Origin: CBDBJR01 sp965206445
GTDB lineage: Bacteria; Pseudomonadota; Gammaproteobacteria; Arenicellales; Poriferihabitantaceae
DNA: 64,000 nt
NCBI GenBank assembly: GCA_965206445.1
Contig: CBDBJR010000002.1
Location: forward strand, 2,542,001-2,606,000
Direction of reading: 5' to 3'
Position numbers and translations under genes: made by a program. Under the pieces are notes generated by a model. The model saw nothing but the letters and a program-made list of their open reading frames with translations, did not search any database and had not been told where the DNA came from. Below are positions 55,466 to 64,000 of this stretch, piece by piece (within the stretch, counting starts at the first letter, position 1; each line of letters begins with the position of its first letter).

Positions 55466-57208
55466 ATGAAAAAATGTACCCTGCTGTTTTTGCTGTCAAT
55501 GTTCGCTACGCTGGTAGTGTTTGTCGCGCCTGTTCAGGCTGATTTGGCCGCGGCGGAAAAGTGGATTGATAAAGAATTTCAACCTTCAACCCTGTCGCGC
55601 GGCGCTCAAGTTAAGGAAATGGAATGGTTTATTGATGCCGCCAAGCCTTTCGACGGTATGGAAATCAACGTTTTATCTGAGACAATTCCAACGCATTCCT
55701 ACGAATCTGAAACACTCACCAAGGCGTTTGAAGAAATAACCGGCATCAAGGTCAATCATCAGTTGCTTGGCGAAGGCGAAGTTGTGCAAGCGGTGCAGAC
55801 ACAAATGCAAACCAAGCGCAATCTTTACGATGCGTATATTAACGATTCAGATCTAATCGGCACGCATTCACGCTTGCAACTTGCAATTCCGCTGTCCGAT
55901 TTCATGTCTGGCGAAGGTCGTGATGTAACGAACCCGGATTTGGATATTGATGATTTCATGGGCAAGTCTTTTACCACCGGTCCCGACGGCAAGCTCTATC
56001 AGCTGCCCGACCAACAGTTCGCGAACCTGTATTGGTTTCGGCACGATTGGTTCTCAAAACCGGAGTTGCAAAAACGCTTCAAGGAGAAATACGGGTATGA
56101 ATTAGGGGTGCCGGTTAACTGGTCAGCTTATGAAGATATCGCCGATTTCTTTACCAATGATGTCAAAGAAATTGATGGCGTACGAATTTATGGCCATATG
56201 GATTACGGCAAACGCGCCCCTGACCTCGGCTGGCGTATGACTGATGCCTGGCTTTCCATGGCTGGTGCTGGCTCCAAGGGATTGCCAAATGGTCGCCCCG
56301 TTGACGAGTGGGGCATTCGTATGGAGGAAGGTTCTTGCAATCCGGTCGGCGCATCGGTGACCCGTGGTGGTGCTGCCAACGGACCTGCAGCGGTGTATGC
56401 AATTCGCAAGTGGGATGAGTGGCTTCGCAAGTATGCACCGCCGGGAGCTGCCGATTACGACTTCTATCAGTCGCTTCCGGCGCTGTCGCAGGGCAACGTG
56501 GCACAGCAAATTTTCTGGTATACCGCTTTCACTTCGAGCATGGTTGCGCCGCGTAGTGAAGGCAATAATACGGTGGATAGCAATGGCAAGCCGTTGTGGA
56601 GAATGGCACCATCACCGCATGGCCCGTATTGGCAAGATGGGCAGAAGCTCGGTTATCAGGATGCCGGTTCATGGACATTGTTCAAGTCCACTCCTCTTAA
56701 ACGCCGCAAAGCCGCTTGGTTATATGCGCAGTTCGTTGTCTCGAAAACGGTTTCGCTGAAGAAGACTCATGTTGGGCTAACGCCGATTCGAGATAGCGAT
56801 ATACGACATGCGTCTTTCACCGAACGCGCACCGAACCTCGGCGGGTTGGTCGAGTTCTATCGTTCACCTGACCGTGTTCGGTGGTCACCCACTGGCGTCA
56901 ATGTTCCGGATTATCCGAAACTTGCACAGATCTGGTGGCAACAAATCGGAGATGTGAACTCCGGTGCTTTTACGCCACAACAAGCAATGGACCGTCTTGC
57001 CAAAGAAATGGATACGACTATGGCACGTATGCAGTCGGCGGATGAAAAAGCAGGAGTGTATGGCGGCTGTGGTCCGCGCCTCAACGAAGAACGTGATCCC
57101 GATTATTGGCTCAAGCGCTCCGGTTCTCCGAAAGCGAAGTTGGCAAACGAGAAACCTGGAGGTGAAACCATCGCCTACGAAGATTTGATCAAACGCTGGA
57201 ATCAGTAA
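55466..57208 (+). CDS. glpV: Glycerol ABC transporter periplasmic binding protein (GlpV-like)
   Basis: Family 1 binding protein for a carbohydrate-type importer. The 580-residue precursor has a signal peptide ending VQA (about residue 25), then IDAAKPFDGMEINVLSETIPTHSYESETLTKAFEEITGI, and aromatic-rich binding surfaces (WFRHDWF, DLGWRMTDAWLSM). It heads an operon with glpD, two ATPases, two permeases, DUF2160 and glpK, the same set as the rhizobial glpSTPQUV glycerol system, but here the binding-protein gene comes first. A GGAGG precedes ATG 55466. A terminator follows at 57241-57279, so it may be expressed more strongly than the rest. Confidence 0.88.
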   Translation: MKKCTLLFLLSMFATLVVFVAPVQADLAAAEKWIDKEFQPSTLSRGAQVKEMEWFIDAAKPFDGMEINVLSETIPTHSYESETLTKAFEEITGIKVNHQLLGEGEVVQAVQTQMQTKRNLYDAYINDSDLIGTHSRLQLAIPLSDFMSGEGRDVTNPDLDIDDFMGKSFTTGPDGKLYQLPDQQFANLYWFRHDWFSKPELQKRFKEKYGYELGVPVNWSAYEDIADFFTNDVKEIDGVRIYGHMDYGKRAPDLGWRMTDAWLSMAGAGSKGLPNGRPVDEWGIRMEEGSCNPVGASVTRGGAANGPAAVYAIRKWDEWLRKYAPPGAADYDFYQSLPALSQGNVAQQIFWYTAFTSSMVAPRSEGNNTVDSNGKPLWRMAPSPHGPYWQDGQKLGYQDAGSWTLFKSTPLKRRKAAWLYAQFVVSKTVSLKKTHVGLTPIRDSDIRHASFTERAPNLGGLVEFYRSPDRVRWSPTGVNVPDYPKLAQIWWQQIGDVNSGAFTPQQAMDRLAKEMDTTMARMQSADEKAGVYGGCGPRLNEERDPDYWLKRSGSPKAKLANEKPGGETIAYEDLIKRWNQ

Positions 57209-57240
57209 GTGCTGCGTGCGACATAGCATTGGTTGCCTTA

Positions 57241-57279
57241 GAAACGCCCGGTCGTGTTCGTTCAAGACGGGCGTTTTCT
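57241..57279 (+). terminator. Hairpin terminator or attenuator after glpV
   Basis: GAAACGCCCGTC... pairs with ...GACGGGCGTTTTC: arms GAAACGCCCG at 57241-57250 and CGGGCGTTTTC at 57268-57278 enclose a 17-nt loop and a T run. It lies 33 bp after the glpV stop, suitable for partial termination between the binding-protein gene and glpD, giving unequal expression. Confidence 0.65.
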
Positions 57280-57458
57280 ATGGTAACCAACGGATGAGTA
57301 GCGCCGTACTTTGCTCCGCGTCGTTAACATTGACCGCGGCCTCGCTGACTATTTTGTTAGCAGTCGCAGTCATTTGAAGGTGTTTTACCCAGCGCCATCA
57401 AGAAACGAGATGCGAAGTCACCGTTGTTTTTTCGGGAAAAGCATCACAAATCTGCACT

Positions 57459-58985
57459 ATGACTGACTATGATCTAGTTATTGTTGGTGGCGGGATCAAT
57501 GGTTGTGGTATTGCCCGCGATGCCGCTGGACGCGGACTGAAAGTGCTATTGTGCGAAAAAGGAGATCTGGCATCATCCACTTCGTCGGCGAGCACCAAAC
57601 TGATACACGGCGGGTTGCGGTACCTTGAGCAGGGCGATTTTCGGTTGGTACGCGAATCTTTACTTGAGCGTGAGCGGCTACTTCGCATGGCCCCCCACCT
57701 GATTCGCCCGATGCGTTTTGTGTTGCCGCACAGCAAAGGCATGCGTCCTGCATGGTTGATTCGGTTGGGACTGTTTTTATACGATCACATGGGTGGTCGT
57801 CGCTTGCTACCGGCCACGCGTAGTCTGGATTTGGCTGCCGATGCGGCAGGCAAACCGCTGATTTTGGGTATCGGAGCAGCATACGAGTATTCCGATTGCT
57901 GGGTTGATGACACCCGACTGGTGGTGTTGAACGCACTTGATGCCGCTGAACGTGGCGCGGATATCCGAACGTATGCGAAGTGCGTTTCCGCACGGCGTGA
58001 AAATAGCGCATGGCGCATCAAGATTGCCGCAAAAGACGGTAGCGACACCGTGTCATCTCGCACCCTCGTCAACGCCGCCGGATTATGGGCGGGCGAATTC
58101 CGTGCCGACGTGTTGGGCGAAGCGGGTCATCAAAATCGTACCATTCGTATGGTACGAGGTAGTCACATCGTCGTATCAAAATTATTTGAAGGCGAACACG
58201 CATACATTTTGCAAAATAAAGATCAACGAATTACTTTCGCTATACCCTATGAAAACGATTATACTTTGATTGGAACCACGGAATGTGAATACAGCGGTAA
58301 TGGAGAAAACATCCAAATTACTGACGGAGAAGTCGAGTACTTATTGCATGCCATTGGGCATTATTTCAAAACTCCTTGCACCAGAGATAATATCGTCTGG
58401 ACTTACTCTGGTGTGCGCTCGCTGTTTGACGATGGCACTGAGAATTTGTCTAAGGTAACGCGCGATTATGTGTTGGCTTTGGATCACGGCATACCTGCAT
58501 TGCTGAATATTTTTGGTGGAAAAATCACCACCTACCGTCAACTGTCGGAAAAAGCGGTCGATCTTCTGGCATCGTTTATTCCCGGCACAAAGGGCAAGTG
58601 GACCGCTACATCTTCGTTGGTGGGCGGTGATTTTCCCGTGTATGGAGTCGATAACCTGGCCTTGAAATTGCGTGCAACTTGCGCTGGATTGAGCAAGGTG
58701 CAGTCACTGCGAATGGTGCGTGCTTATGGAACGCGAGTGTTTAATGTGATTGCAGAAGCGAACAGCGTCAATGATTTTGAAATACATTTTGGTGCTGGTT
58801 TGTACGAACTAGAAGTGAAGTATATGATGGATTTTGAATGGGCGAAGTCGGTTGAAGATATACTATGGCGGCGAAGTAAATTCGGTTTGCTCATGAATGA
58901 CGCCGAAAAAATACATCTCGCCAAATGGATGCAACAAAGGCATGTTGCTGCCGATGATCACTCCGCAAAAATGGTCACCAACTGA
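57459..58985 (+). CDS. glpD: Glycerol-3-phosphate dehydrogenase (FAD-dependent)
   Basis: Oxidises glycerol-3-phosphate to dihydroxyacetone phosphate, passing electrons to quinone. The 508-residue protein begins TDYDLVIVGGGINGCGIARDAAGRGLKVLLCEKGDLASSTSSASTKLIHGGLRYLEQGDF, the GlpD flavin-binding and substrate region, with LFDDGTENLSKVTRDYVL and GGKITTYRQLSEKAVD near the C-terminus. Length is standard (E. coli 501). It starts 250 bp after glpV and is followed 10 bp later by glpS. Confidence 0.95.
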   Translation: MTDYDLVIVGGGINGCGIARDAAGRGLKVLLCEKGDLASSTSSASTKLIHGGLRYLEQGDFRLVRESLLERERLLRMAPHLIRPMRFVLPHSKGMRPAWLIRLGLFLYDHMGGRRLLPATRSLDLAADAAGKPLILGIGAAYEYSDCWVDDTRLVVLNALDAAERGADIRTYAKCVSARRENSAWRIKIAAKDGSDTVSSRTLVNAAGLWAGEFRADVLGEAGHQNRTIRMVRGSHIVVSKLFEGEHAYILQNKDQRITFAIPYENDYTLIGTTECEYSGNGENIQITDGEVEYLLHAIGHYFKTPCTRDNIVWTYSGVRSLFDDGTENLSKVTRDYVLALDHGIPALLNIFGGKITTYRQLSEKAVDLLASFIPGTKGKWTATSSLVGGDFPVYGVDNLALKLRATCAGLSKVQSLRMVRAYGTRVFNVIAEANSVNDFEIHFGAGLYELEVKYMMDFEWAKSVEDILWRRSKFGLLMNDAEKIHLAKWMQQRHVAADDHSAKMVTN

Positions 58986-58995
58986 GTGCGCGCCA

Positions 58996-60072
58996 ATGCT
59001 TGAATTAAAAAATATTTCCTACTTGGATGCGAGTACGACGCACATCTATCCAACCGATTTGTCATTGCAGCCGGGCGAATTTAACAATCTGCTCGGTGCT
59101 ACGCTGTCCGGAAAAACGACACTAATACGCTTAATGGCAGGGCTCGAACAACCGAGCGCCGGTTGTGTGCTGTTCGATGGCGAAGATGTTACCGCTCAAT
59201 CAGTGCGTGACCGCGATGTTTCGATGGTATACCAGCAGTTTGTCAACTATCCGACGATGAACGTGTTCGATAACATTGCTTCTCCGTTATGCGCCCGCGG
59301 CCGGCCACCATCGGACTGGAAACATCGTGTCGGCGAGGTCGCCGAAATGATACGTATATCAGATTTGCTGGATCGGATGCCACATGAACTTTCCGGCGGA
59401 CAACAGCAACGTATCGCAATCGCACGATCATTAGTGCGCCCTACCAGGCTGGTGTTGCTCGATGAACCGCTGGCAAATCTCGATTATAAATTGCGCGAAG
59501 AATTATGTGAAGAATTGCCGCGGCTGTTCGCTGATCGGGGTTCTGTAATCGTTTATGCGACTACTGATCCCAGAGAGGCACTGCTGATGGGCGGTAATAC
59601 GGTATTACTATACCAGGGTCGAGTCATTCAATTTGGTTGTACAACCGATGTTTACCATCATCCAAAAACACTTTTGGCGGTGCGCAGTTTTTCCAATCCG
59701 CCGCTCAACGAAATGACGATGGTGATGCGTGATGGAAAAGTAGTTTCCGAAACAGCCGGTATAGTCATGCCCTTGCATCGAAAATTTTCAGCGTTATCAA
59801 GAGGACCATGCGAGGTTGTATTTCGTCCGCACCACCTTAAACTTGGCCCGCCACCGAGGGGTTCCGAGTGGATGCCGTTACGAGGAGAAGTAATTCTGAC
59901 CGAAATTTCCGGATCAGAAAGTTTTGTTCATGTGCGAGTCGGCTCTTGTGAATGGATATTGCACACTCATAAAATAATTTCGCATGCGCAAAACGAGAAA
60001 ATAGAAATGCATATATCCATTGACAACGTGATGGTGTTCGCCAAAGTGGGTAACAGCGCGGAGACGACCTGA
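58996..60072 (+). CDS. glpS: Glycerol ABC transporter ATP-binding protein GlpS-like (degenerate Walker A, intact signature)
   Basis: A 358-residue MalK-type ABC ATPase. Walker A is GATLSGKT (residues 34-41), lacking the second glycine of the ABC consensus GxxGxGK. The Q-loop VYQQFVNYP, signature LSGGQQQRIAIARS (132-145) and Walker B VLLDEPLANLD (153-163) look normal. The switch histidine is Thr190 (YATTD in place of YVTHD). It pairs with GlpT next door, whose defects are complementary. Start 58996 is the first conserved residue; 58897 would overlap glpD. Its stop overlaps the glpT start (TGATG). Confidence 0.88.
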   Translation: MLELKNISYLDASTTHIYPTDLSLQPGEFNNLLGATLSGKTTLIRLMAGLEQPSAGCVLFDGEDVTAQSVRDRDVSMVYQQFVNYPTMNVFDNIASPLCARGRPPSDWKHRVGEVAEMIRISDLLDRMPHELSGGQQQRIAIARSLVRPTRLVLLDEPLANLDYKLREELCEELPRLFADRGSVIVYATTDPREALLMGGNTVLLYQGRVIQFGCTTDVYHHPKTLLAVRSFSNPPLNEMTMVMRDGKVVSETAGIVMPLHRKFSALSRGPCEVVFRPHHLKLGPPPRGSEWMPLRGEVILTEISGSESFVHVRVGSCEWILHTHKIISHAQNEKIEMHISIDNVMVFAKVGNSAETT

Positions 60073-61157
60073 TGGCAGAATTACGTTTTGATTGTCTTGC
60101 ACATACCTATCTGAAAAATCCCGGAGCGCCCGGCGGACCGGATTGGTCGTTGAAGGAGATGAGCCAAATCTGGCAAGACGGCGGTTCATTTGCACTACTT
60201 GGTCCATCGGGTTGTGGCAAGACCACACTACTGAACATTCTCTCCGGTTTGTTGGTGCCGACTTGTGGCTGTGTTTTTTTTGATGACAAAAATGTTGTCG
60301 GCTTGTCACCGCAACAACGTAATATCGCCCAGATTTTTCAGTTTCCGGTTGTTTATGATACGATGTCGGTTTATGATAATCTTGCATTTCCGTTGCGTAA
60401 TCGTGGCCTTGCCGAGAACGAAATCACCAAACGGGTTTCCCAGGTTGCAGAAGCATTAGAGTTGGGTTCACGACTTCAACGGCGCGCCTCCGATCTGACC
60501 GCCGATGCCAAGCAGAAAATTTCCATGGGGCGCGGGTTGGTACGAACCGATGTCAGCGCCATTTTGCTCGATGAGCCGCTCACTGTGATTGACCCGGAAC
60601 TTAAATGGCGACTGCGCTCCAACCTCAAGGCGTTATACCGTCAATTCCGGCACACGATGATTTATGTTACCCACGATCAAACCGAAGCTCTGACTTTTGC
60701 CGACTCAATCCTGGTCATGCACGATGGTAGAATTGTGCAACAAGGTAGTGCGGTGGAGTTGTTCGAGACACCATGTCACAAGTTTGTCGGTCATTTCATC
60801 GGCTCTCCAGGTATGAATTTTGCCTCTTGTCAAGTTGAAAATGGCGCAGCGCTACTTAATGGTATCAGAGTCGATTTAGCATGCAAAGTGGCACTCCCAC
60901 CGAGTGGAGCGACAGTCGAACTCGGCGTTCGCCCCGAGTTCGTTAAACTTGGACGCGAAGGGATCCCCGCCAAGGTGCAGCGTATGACGGATATCGGACA
61001 TCACCGCATTGCCGATTTGTCAATCGACGGTATAGCGCCGCGTTTCAAAGCCCTGATTTCTGCGGAAGATAATATCCCGACTGAGGTCAAGGTATCCTTC
61101 GCGCCTGAGCGAACCTATGTTTACTACGACGGCTGGATGGCGGCAGCGGCGACATGA
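60072..61157 (+). CDS. glpT: Glycerol ABC transporter ATP-binding protein GlpT-like (intact Walker A, degenerate signature)
   Basis: A 361-residue ABC ATPase. Walker A GPSGCGKT (residues 44-51), Q-loop IFQFPVVYDT, Walker B ILLDEPLTVID and switch histidine in YVTHDQTEA (His201) are intact. The ABC signature is LTADAKQK (142-149) instead of LSGGQQQR. Together with GlpS it should form a heterodimer with one full ATP site. This asymmetry is read directly from both sequences. It overlaps glpS by one base and glpP by 4 bp (ATGA). Confidence 0.89.
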   Translation: MAELRFDCLAHTYLKNPGAPGGPDWSLKEMSQIWQDGGSFALLGPSGCGKTTLLNILSGLLVPTCGCVFFDDKNVVGLSPQQRNIAQIFQFPVVYDTMSVYDNLAFPLRNRGLAENEITKRVSQVAEALELGSRLQRRASDLTADAKQKISMGRGLVRTDVSAILLDEPLTVIDPELKWRLRSNLKALYRQFRHTMIYVTHDQTEALTFADSILVMHDGRIVQQGSAVELFETPCHKFVGHFIGSPGMNFASCQVENGAALLNGIRVDLACKVALPPSGATVELGVRPEFVKLGREGIPAKVQRMTDIGHHRIADLSIDGIAPRFKALISAEDNIPTEVKVSFAPERTYVYYDGWMAAAAT

Positions 61158-62029
61158 TTCGACGCACCGTCAACAAACGTGCATGGCTGCTGGTTCTTCC
61201 AGTGCTGGTTGTTGTGGCATTCAATGCGGTAGTACCACTGATGACGGTCGTCAACTACTCGGTACAAGAAACCTTCGGCGACAACTTATTTTTATGGCAT
61301 GGCATGGGTTGGTTTTACGATGTGCTTAACTCCAGTCGTTTCCGCGAAGCGCTTGGCAGGCAGCTTCTTTTCACCGCATCCATACTGATCATTGAAATTC
61401 CATTGGGCATTGCGATCGCGGTGACGATGCCACGCAAAGGAATCGGGGTAACGATTTGTCTGGTGCTGATGGCATTGCCATTGTTAATCCCCTGGAATGT
61501 TGTCGGTGCGATGTGGAATATTTTCGCCCTGCCCGATGTTGGATTGCTGGGATGGACGCTCAATGAAATGGGGATTCCCTACAACTTCACCCGGCAGCCA
61601 CTCTCGGCGTGGCTCACGGTGTTGGCGATGGACGTCTGGCACTGGACTTCGATGGTTGTGTTGCTCGCCTATGCCGGTTTGGTTGCGATTTCGCCTGCCT
61701 ACTATCAAGCGGCGAGAATTGACGGCGCCTCACGCTGGGCAGTGTTTCGTTACATTGAGTTACCCAAGATGAAGCATGTATTGACCATCGCCATTCTGTT
61801 GCGGTTTATGGATAGCTTCATGATTTATACCGAACCTTTTGTCCTTACCGGTGGCGGTCCCGGCAATGCCACCGCGTTTCTTTCCATTGATCTGGTGAAA
61901 ATCGCACTCGGTCAGTTTGATCTAGGCCCGGCTGCGGCGATGTCATTGATTTACTTTTTCTTTATTCTGCTGGTATGCTGGCTGTTTTACAATATCATCA
62001 TGTCAAATGAAGGAGAGAACCAACAATGA
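61154..62029 (+). CDS. glpP: Glycerol ABC transporter permease GlpP-like
   Basis: A 291-residue carbohydrate-type (UgpA-like) permease with about six helices and the EAA loop YYQAARIDGASRWAVFRYIELPKMKHVL near residue 190. It carries LVLPVLVVVAFNAVVPLMTVVNYSV at the N-terminus and the terminal MSNEGENQQ. It overlaps the glpT stop and the glpQ start (both ATGA), indicating tight coupling. Confidence 0.92.
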   Translation: MIRRTVNKRAWLLVLPVLVVVAFNAVVPLMTVVNYSVQETFGDNLFLWHGMGWFYDVLNSSRFREALGRQLLFTASILIIEIPLGIAIAVTMPRKGIGVTICLVLMALPLLIPWNVVGAMWNIFALPDVGLLGWTLNEMGIPYNFTRQPLSAWLTVLAMDVWHWTSMVVLLAYAGLVAISPAYYQAARIDGASRWAVFRYIELPKMKHVLTIAILLRFMDSFMIYTEPFVLTGGGPGNATAFLSIDLVKIALGQFDLGPAAAMSLIYFFFILLVCWLFYNIIMSNEGENQQ

Positions 62030-62823
62030 AATGGGCACGTATAGTCCCAGCTGTCTACATCATTTTTTTGATGCTGCCGATCTACTGGCTATTGAGCATG
62101 TCCTTCCGCACCACAAACGAAATTCTGGGCGGGTTCTCTCTGTTCCCAAGGAATATTACGTTTGAAAATTATAAAACCATCTTCACCGATCCAACCTGGT
62201 ACTGGGGTTATTTCAATTCGTTAATTTACGTCTCCATCAACACGGTTTTTTCGGTGGCAATGGCACTGCCCGCTGCTTACGCCTTTTCACGCTACCGCTT
62301 TTTAGGTGACCGGCACTTGTTTTTCTGGTTGTTGAGCAATCGCATGGCACCGCCGGCAGTATTTGCATTGCCGTTTTTTCAACTCTACTCATCGGTCGGA
62401 CTGTTTGATACACATATCGCCGTAGCATGTGCGCATTTTTTGTTTAACGTACCCCTTGCAGTCTGGATACTGGAGGGTTTTATATCCGGCATACCCAAAG
62501 AACTTGATGAAATGTCATTCATTGACGGCTACTCGTTTCCGCGTTTTTTCGTCAAAATATTATTGCCTGTAATCGTTTCGGGAGTCGGAGTTGCTGCATT
62601 TTTTTGCTTCATGTTTTCATGGGTTGAGCTGCTATTGGCAAAAACGCTTACGGCGGTGGAGGCAAAACCTATTGCAGCTACGATGACACGTACGGCAAGC
62701 ACCTCGGGCTACGAGCTCGGGTTGTTGGCAGCAGCAGGCTCGCTGACACTGGTGCCAGGGGCGATGGTCATCTGGTTTGTGCGCGATTACATCGCCAAAG
62801 GATTTTCGATGGGCAGGGTCTGA
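62026..62823 (+). CDS. glpQ: Glycerol ABC transporter permease GlpQ-like
   Basis: A 265-residue MalG-like permease with about six helices. The EAA loop is IPKELDEMSFIDGYSFPRFFVKILLPVIVSG near residue 160, and the N-terminal MLPIYWLLSMSFRTTNEILGGFSLFP and C-terminal IAKGFSMGRV are typical of the family. It pairs with GlpP as the membrane channel. The name here means a permease, not the E. coli GlpQ phosphodiesterase. Confidence 0.92.
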   Translation: MKWARIVPAVYIIFLMLPIYWLLSMSFRTTNEILGGFSLFPRNITFENYKTIFTDPTWYWGYFNSLIYVSINTVFSVAMALPAAYAFSRYRFLGDRHLFFWLLSNRMAPPAVFALPFFQLYSSVGLFDTHIAVACAHFLFNVPLAVWILEGFISGIPKELDEMSFIDGYSFPRFFVKILLPVIVSGVGVAAFFCFMFSWVELLLAKTLTAVEAKPIAATMTRTASTSGYELGLLAAAGSLTLVPGAMVIWFVRDYIAKGFSMGRV

Positions 62824-62832
62824 GAGCATACG

Positions 62833-63108
62833 ATGAGCTGGATGGCCTGGACATGGCAAACAGCGGTGTTCTTTATTATCATCGCGGCGCTGCTTATAGC
62901 AATGACAGTATGGGAATCCCTATCCCCAGGCGGCGGTGCACGAAAAGGAATTTTTCGACTGTATACGACGCGCGGTGATCGATTATTTATCTCACTTCTC
63001 GGCAGTGCGTATATTCACATGATCTGGATCGCTTTCGTTTCGGCGCATATCACCTGGGCGATGCTCATCAGCCTGGCGTGGGCGTATTTTGTATTTCGTC
63101 GCGTTTAG
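62833..63108 (+). CDS. glpU: DUF2160 small membrane protein (GlpU-like)
   Basis: A 91-residue protein with two hydrophobic segments, WQTAVFFIIIAALLIAMTVW and AYIHMIWIAFVSAHITWAMLI, and the DUF2160 signature SPGGGARKGIFRLYTTRGDRLFISLLGSAY. DUF2160 genes occur in glycerol ABC operons and are called GlpU, possibly aiding complex assembly. It is 9 bp from glpQ and 39 bp before glpK. Confidence 0.88.
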   Translation: MSWMAWTWQTAVFFIIIAALLIAMTVWESLSPGGGARKGIFRLYTTRGDRLFISLLGSAYIHMIWIAFVSAHITWAMLISLAWAYFVFRRV

Positions 63109-63147
63109 CCGCAGGATGACATGACATTCACAGCATAGATTATATTA

Positions 63148-64000
63148 ATGAGCGAGCCTTACATATTGGTATTGGATCAGGGCACTACCAGCTCCCGCGC
63201 GATTTTGTTTGACCGTGATGGTATTACTCGATACACCGCACAGAAAGAACTGACTCAACACTACCCGGCGGACGGCTGGGTTGAACACGACGCGGATGAA
63301 ATCGTTGCGGGCGCGCTTGCAGTATGCGGCGAAGCGATTGTTCATGCCGACCGCAACGATTTGCAAATTGCCGCACTCGGTATCACCAACCAGCGTGAGA
63401 CGACGGTGGTGTGGGAGCGGCAAAGCGGCAAACCGCTCCATCGTGCCATCGTGTGGCAGGATCGGCGCACCACTGATGTGTGTGAAGCCCTGCGCGAGCT
63501 GGGCATTGAGCCTGAAGTCAACTCGCGCAGCGGGCTGCTGATTGATCCGTATTTTTCAGCCACCAAAATTGCCTGGATCCTTGACCATGTAGCAGGCGCA
63601 CGGCAGCGTGCCGAACGTGGTGAGCTCGCTTTTGGCACCACCGATTGTTATCTGTTGTGGCGCCTCACCGGTGGACGGGTGCACGCGACCGATGCGACCA
63701 ACGCTTCGCGCACCCTGCTGTTCAACATCCACACCGGGCAGTGGGATGATGTGCTGCTCAGACACTTTAACGTGCCGCGCGAGATGTTGCCGGAAGTCAA
63801 AGATTGTGCCGCCGACTACGGCAATGTGTCTTTACCGGGTGCCATATTGCCGCTGTGCGGAGTCGCAGGTGACCAGCAAGCGGCGGCAATCGGGCAAGCA
63901 TGTTTCCACCCGGGTATGGTCAAGAGCACTTACGGCACCGGCTGTTTCGTGCTGATGCACACCGGCGAGCAGCAAGTGCAATCGAAAAATCGCCTGCTCA
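63148..64000 (+). CDS. glpK: Glycerol kinase, partial (3' end outside window)
   Basis: Phosphorylates glycerol to glycerol-3-phosphate, trapping it after ABC uptake and feeding GlpD. The visible 284 residues start MSEPYILVLDQGTTSSRAILFDRDG, the FGGY phosphate-binding loop, and include LGITNQRETTVVWERQSGKPLHRAIVWQDRRT and GDQQAAAIGQACFHPGMVKSTYGTGCFVLMHTG. The remainder runs off the right edge. Start ATG 63148 gives the conserved N-terminus. It is the last visible gene of the glycerol operon. Confidence 0.95.
   Translation, partial: MSEPYILVLDQGTTSSRAILFDRDGITRYTAQKELTQHYPADGWVEHDADEIVAGALAVCGEAIVHADRNDLQIAALGITNQRETTVVWERQSGKPLHRAIVWQDRRTTDVCEALRELGIEPEVNSRSGLLIDPYFSATKIAWILDHVAGARQRAERGELAFGTTDCYLLWRLTGGRVHATDATNASRTLLFNIHTGQWDDVLLRHFNVPREMLPEVKDCAADYGNVSLPGAILPLCGVAGDQQAAAIGQACFHPGMVKSTYGTGCFVLMHTGEQQVQSKNRLL

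Overview
The window looks like a chromosomal segment of a Gram-negative proteobacterium, most likely a gammaproteobacterium. Evidence for this is the order carA-carB-greA with a TTG-started carA as in E. coli, a membrane-anchored FadE of about 820 residues, DsbB, MlaA, ApaH, a yajC-secD pair and a DUF1127/LysR divergent pair. Most of it is GC-rich (by eye about 60 percent), so long open frames on the opposite strand are mostly shadows. Placement below class level is not attempted.

Layout. 1-9237 (minus): secD (cut by the left edge), yajC, a HAD dehalogenase-like enzyme, a fatty-acid module (acyl-CoA ligase overlapping fadE), an S9 prolyl-oligopeptidase-type peptidase and a DUF192 protein. 9377-12416 (plus): an accessory islet of two tandem paralogous predicted PD-(D/E)XK nucleases of the HsdR-N type with repeated C-terminal modules; the second is broken by one base in an A tract. 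12494-20476 (minus): SLC13/RCK permease, NYN-domain protein, greA, carB, carA and a tRNA-Met. 20537-21396 is a genic desert of heptamer arrays, GC-rich hairpins, a perfect 27-bp inverted repeat and a 146-bp direct repeat. 21519-31373 (mostly plus): a CMD-family protein, DUF1127, a LysR regulator, a 4Fe-4S protein, a hydantoinase-A-like protein, L-serine dehydratase, an orphan periplasmic binding protein, an enolase-superfamily enzyme and a 3-hydroxyisobutyrate-dehydrogenase-like enzyme. 31497-37118: dsbB, a membrane protein, a dual-specificity-type phosphatase, mlaA, apaH, an M18 aminopeptidase and a cytochrome c. 37368-38618: a DadA-like amine dehydrogenase. 38887-43890: the complete pstSCAB-phoU phosphate operon. 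43887-49246 (minus): a complete peptide-type ABC importer. 49480-52496: xthA, a triple-RidA protein, a DinB protein and a DUF4396 protein. 52824-55315: an Old Yellow Enzyme relative and an IS5-family transposase. 55466-64000: a glycerol operon (binding protein, glpD, glpS, glpT, glpP, glpQ, glpU, and glpK cut by the right edge).

The final 8.5 kb is visibly less GC-rich than the rest, begins next to an IS5-type transposase, and encodes a self-contained pathway: ABC uptake of glycerol, phosphorylation by GlpK and oxidation by GlpD. This suggests acquisition as a block. Its two ATPase subunits are complementary. GlpT carries the intact Walker A and switch histidine, GlpS carries the intact LSGGQ signature, and each lacks what the other has, so only one of the two ATP sites should be catalytic.

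The most unusual parts are the duplicated nuclease islet (9.3-12.4 kb) and the heptamer/hairpin array (20.5-21.4 kb). Neither is explained by ordinary housekeeping content. Function of the nuclease pair is inferred only.
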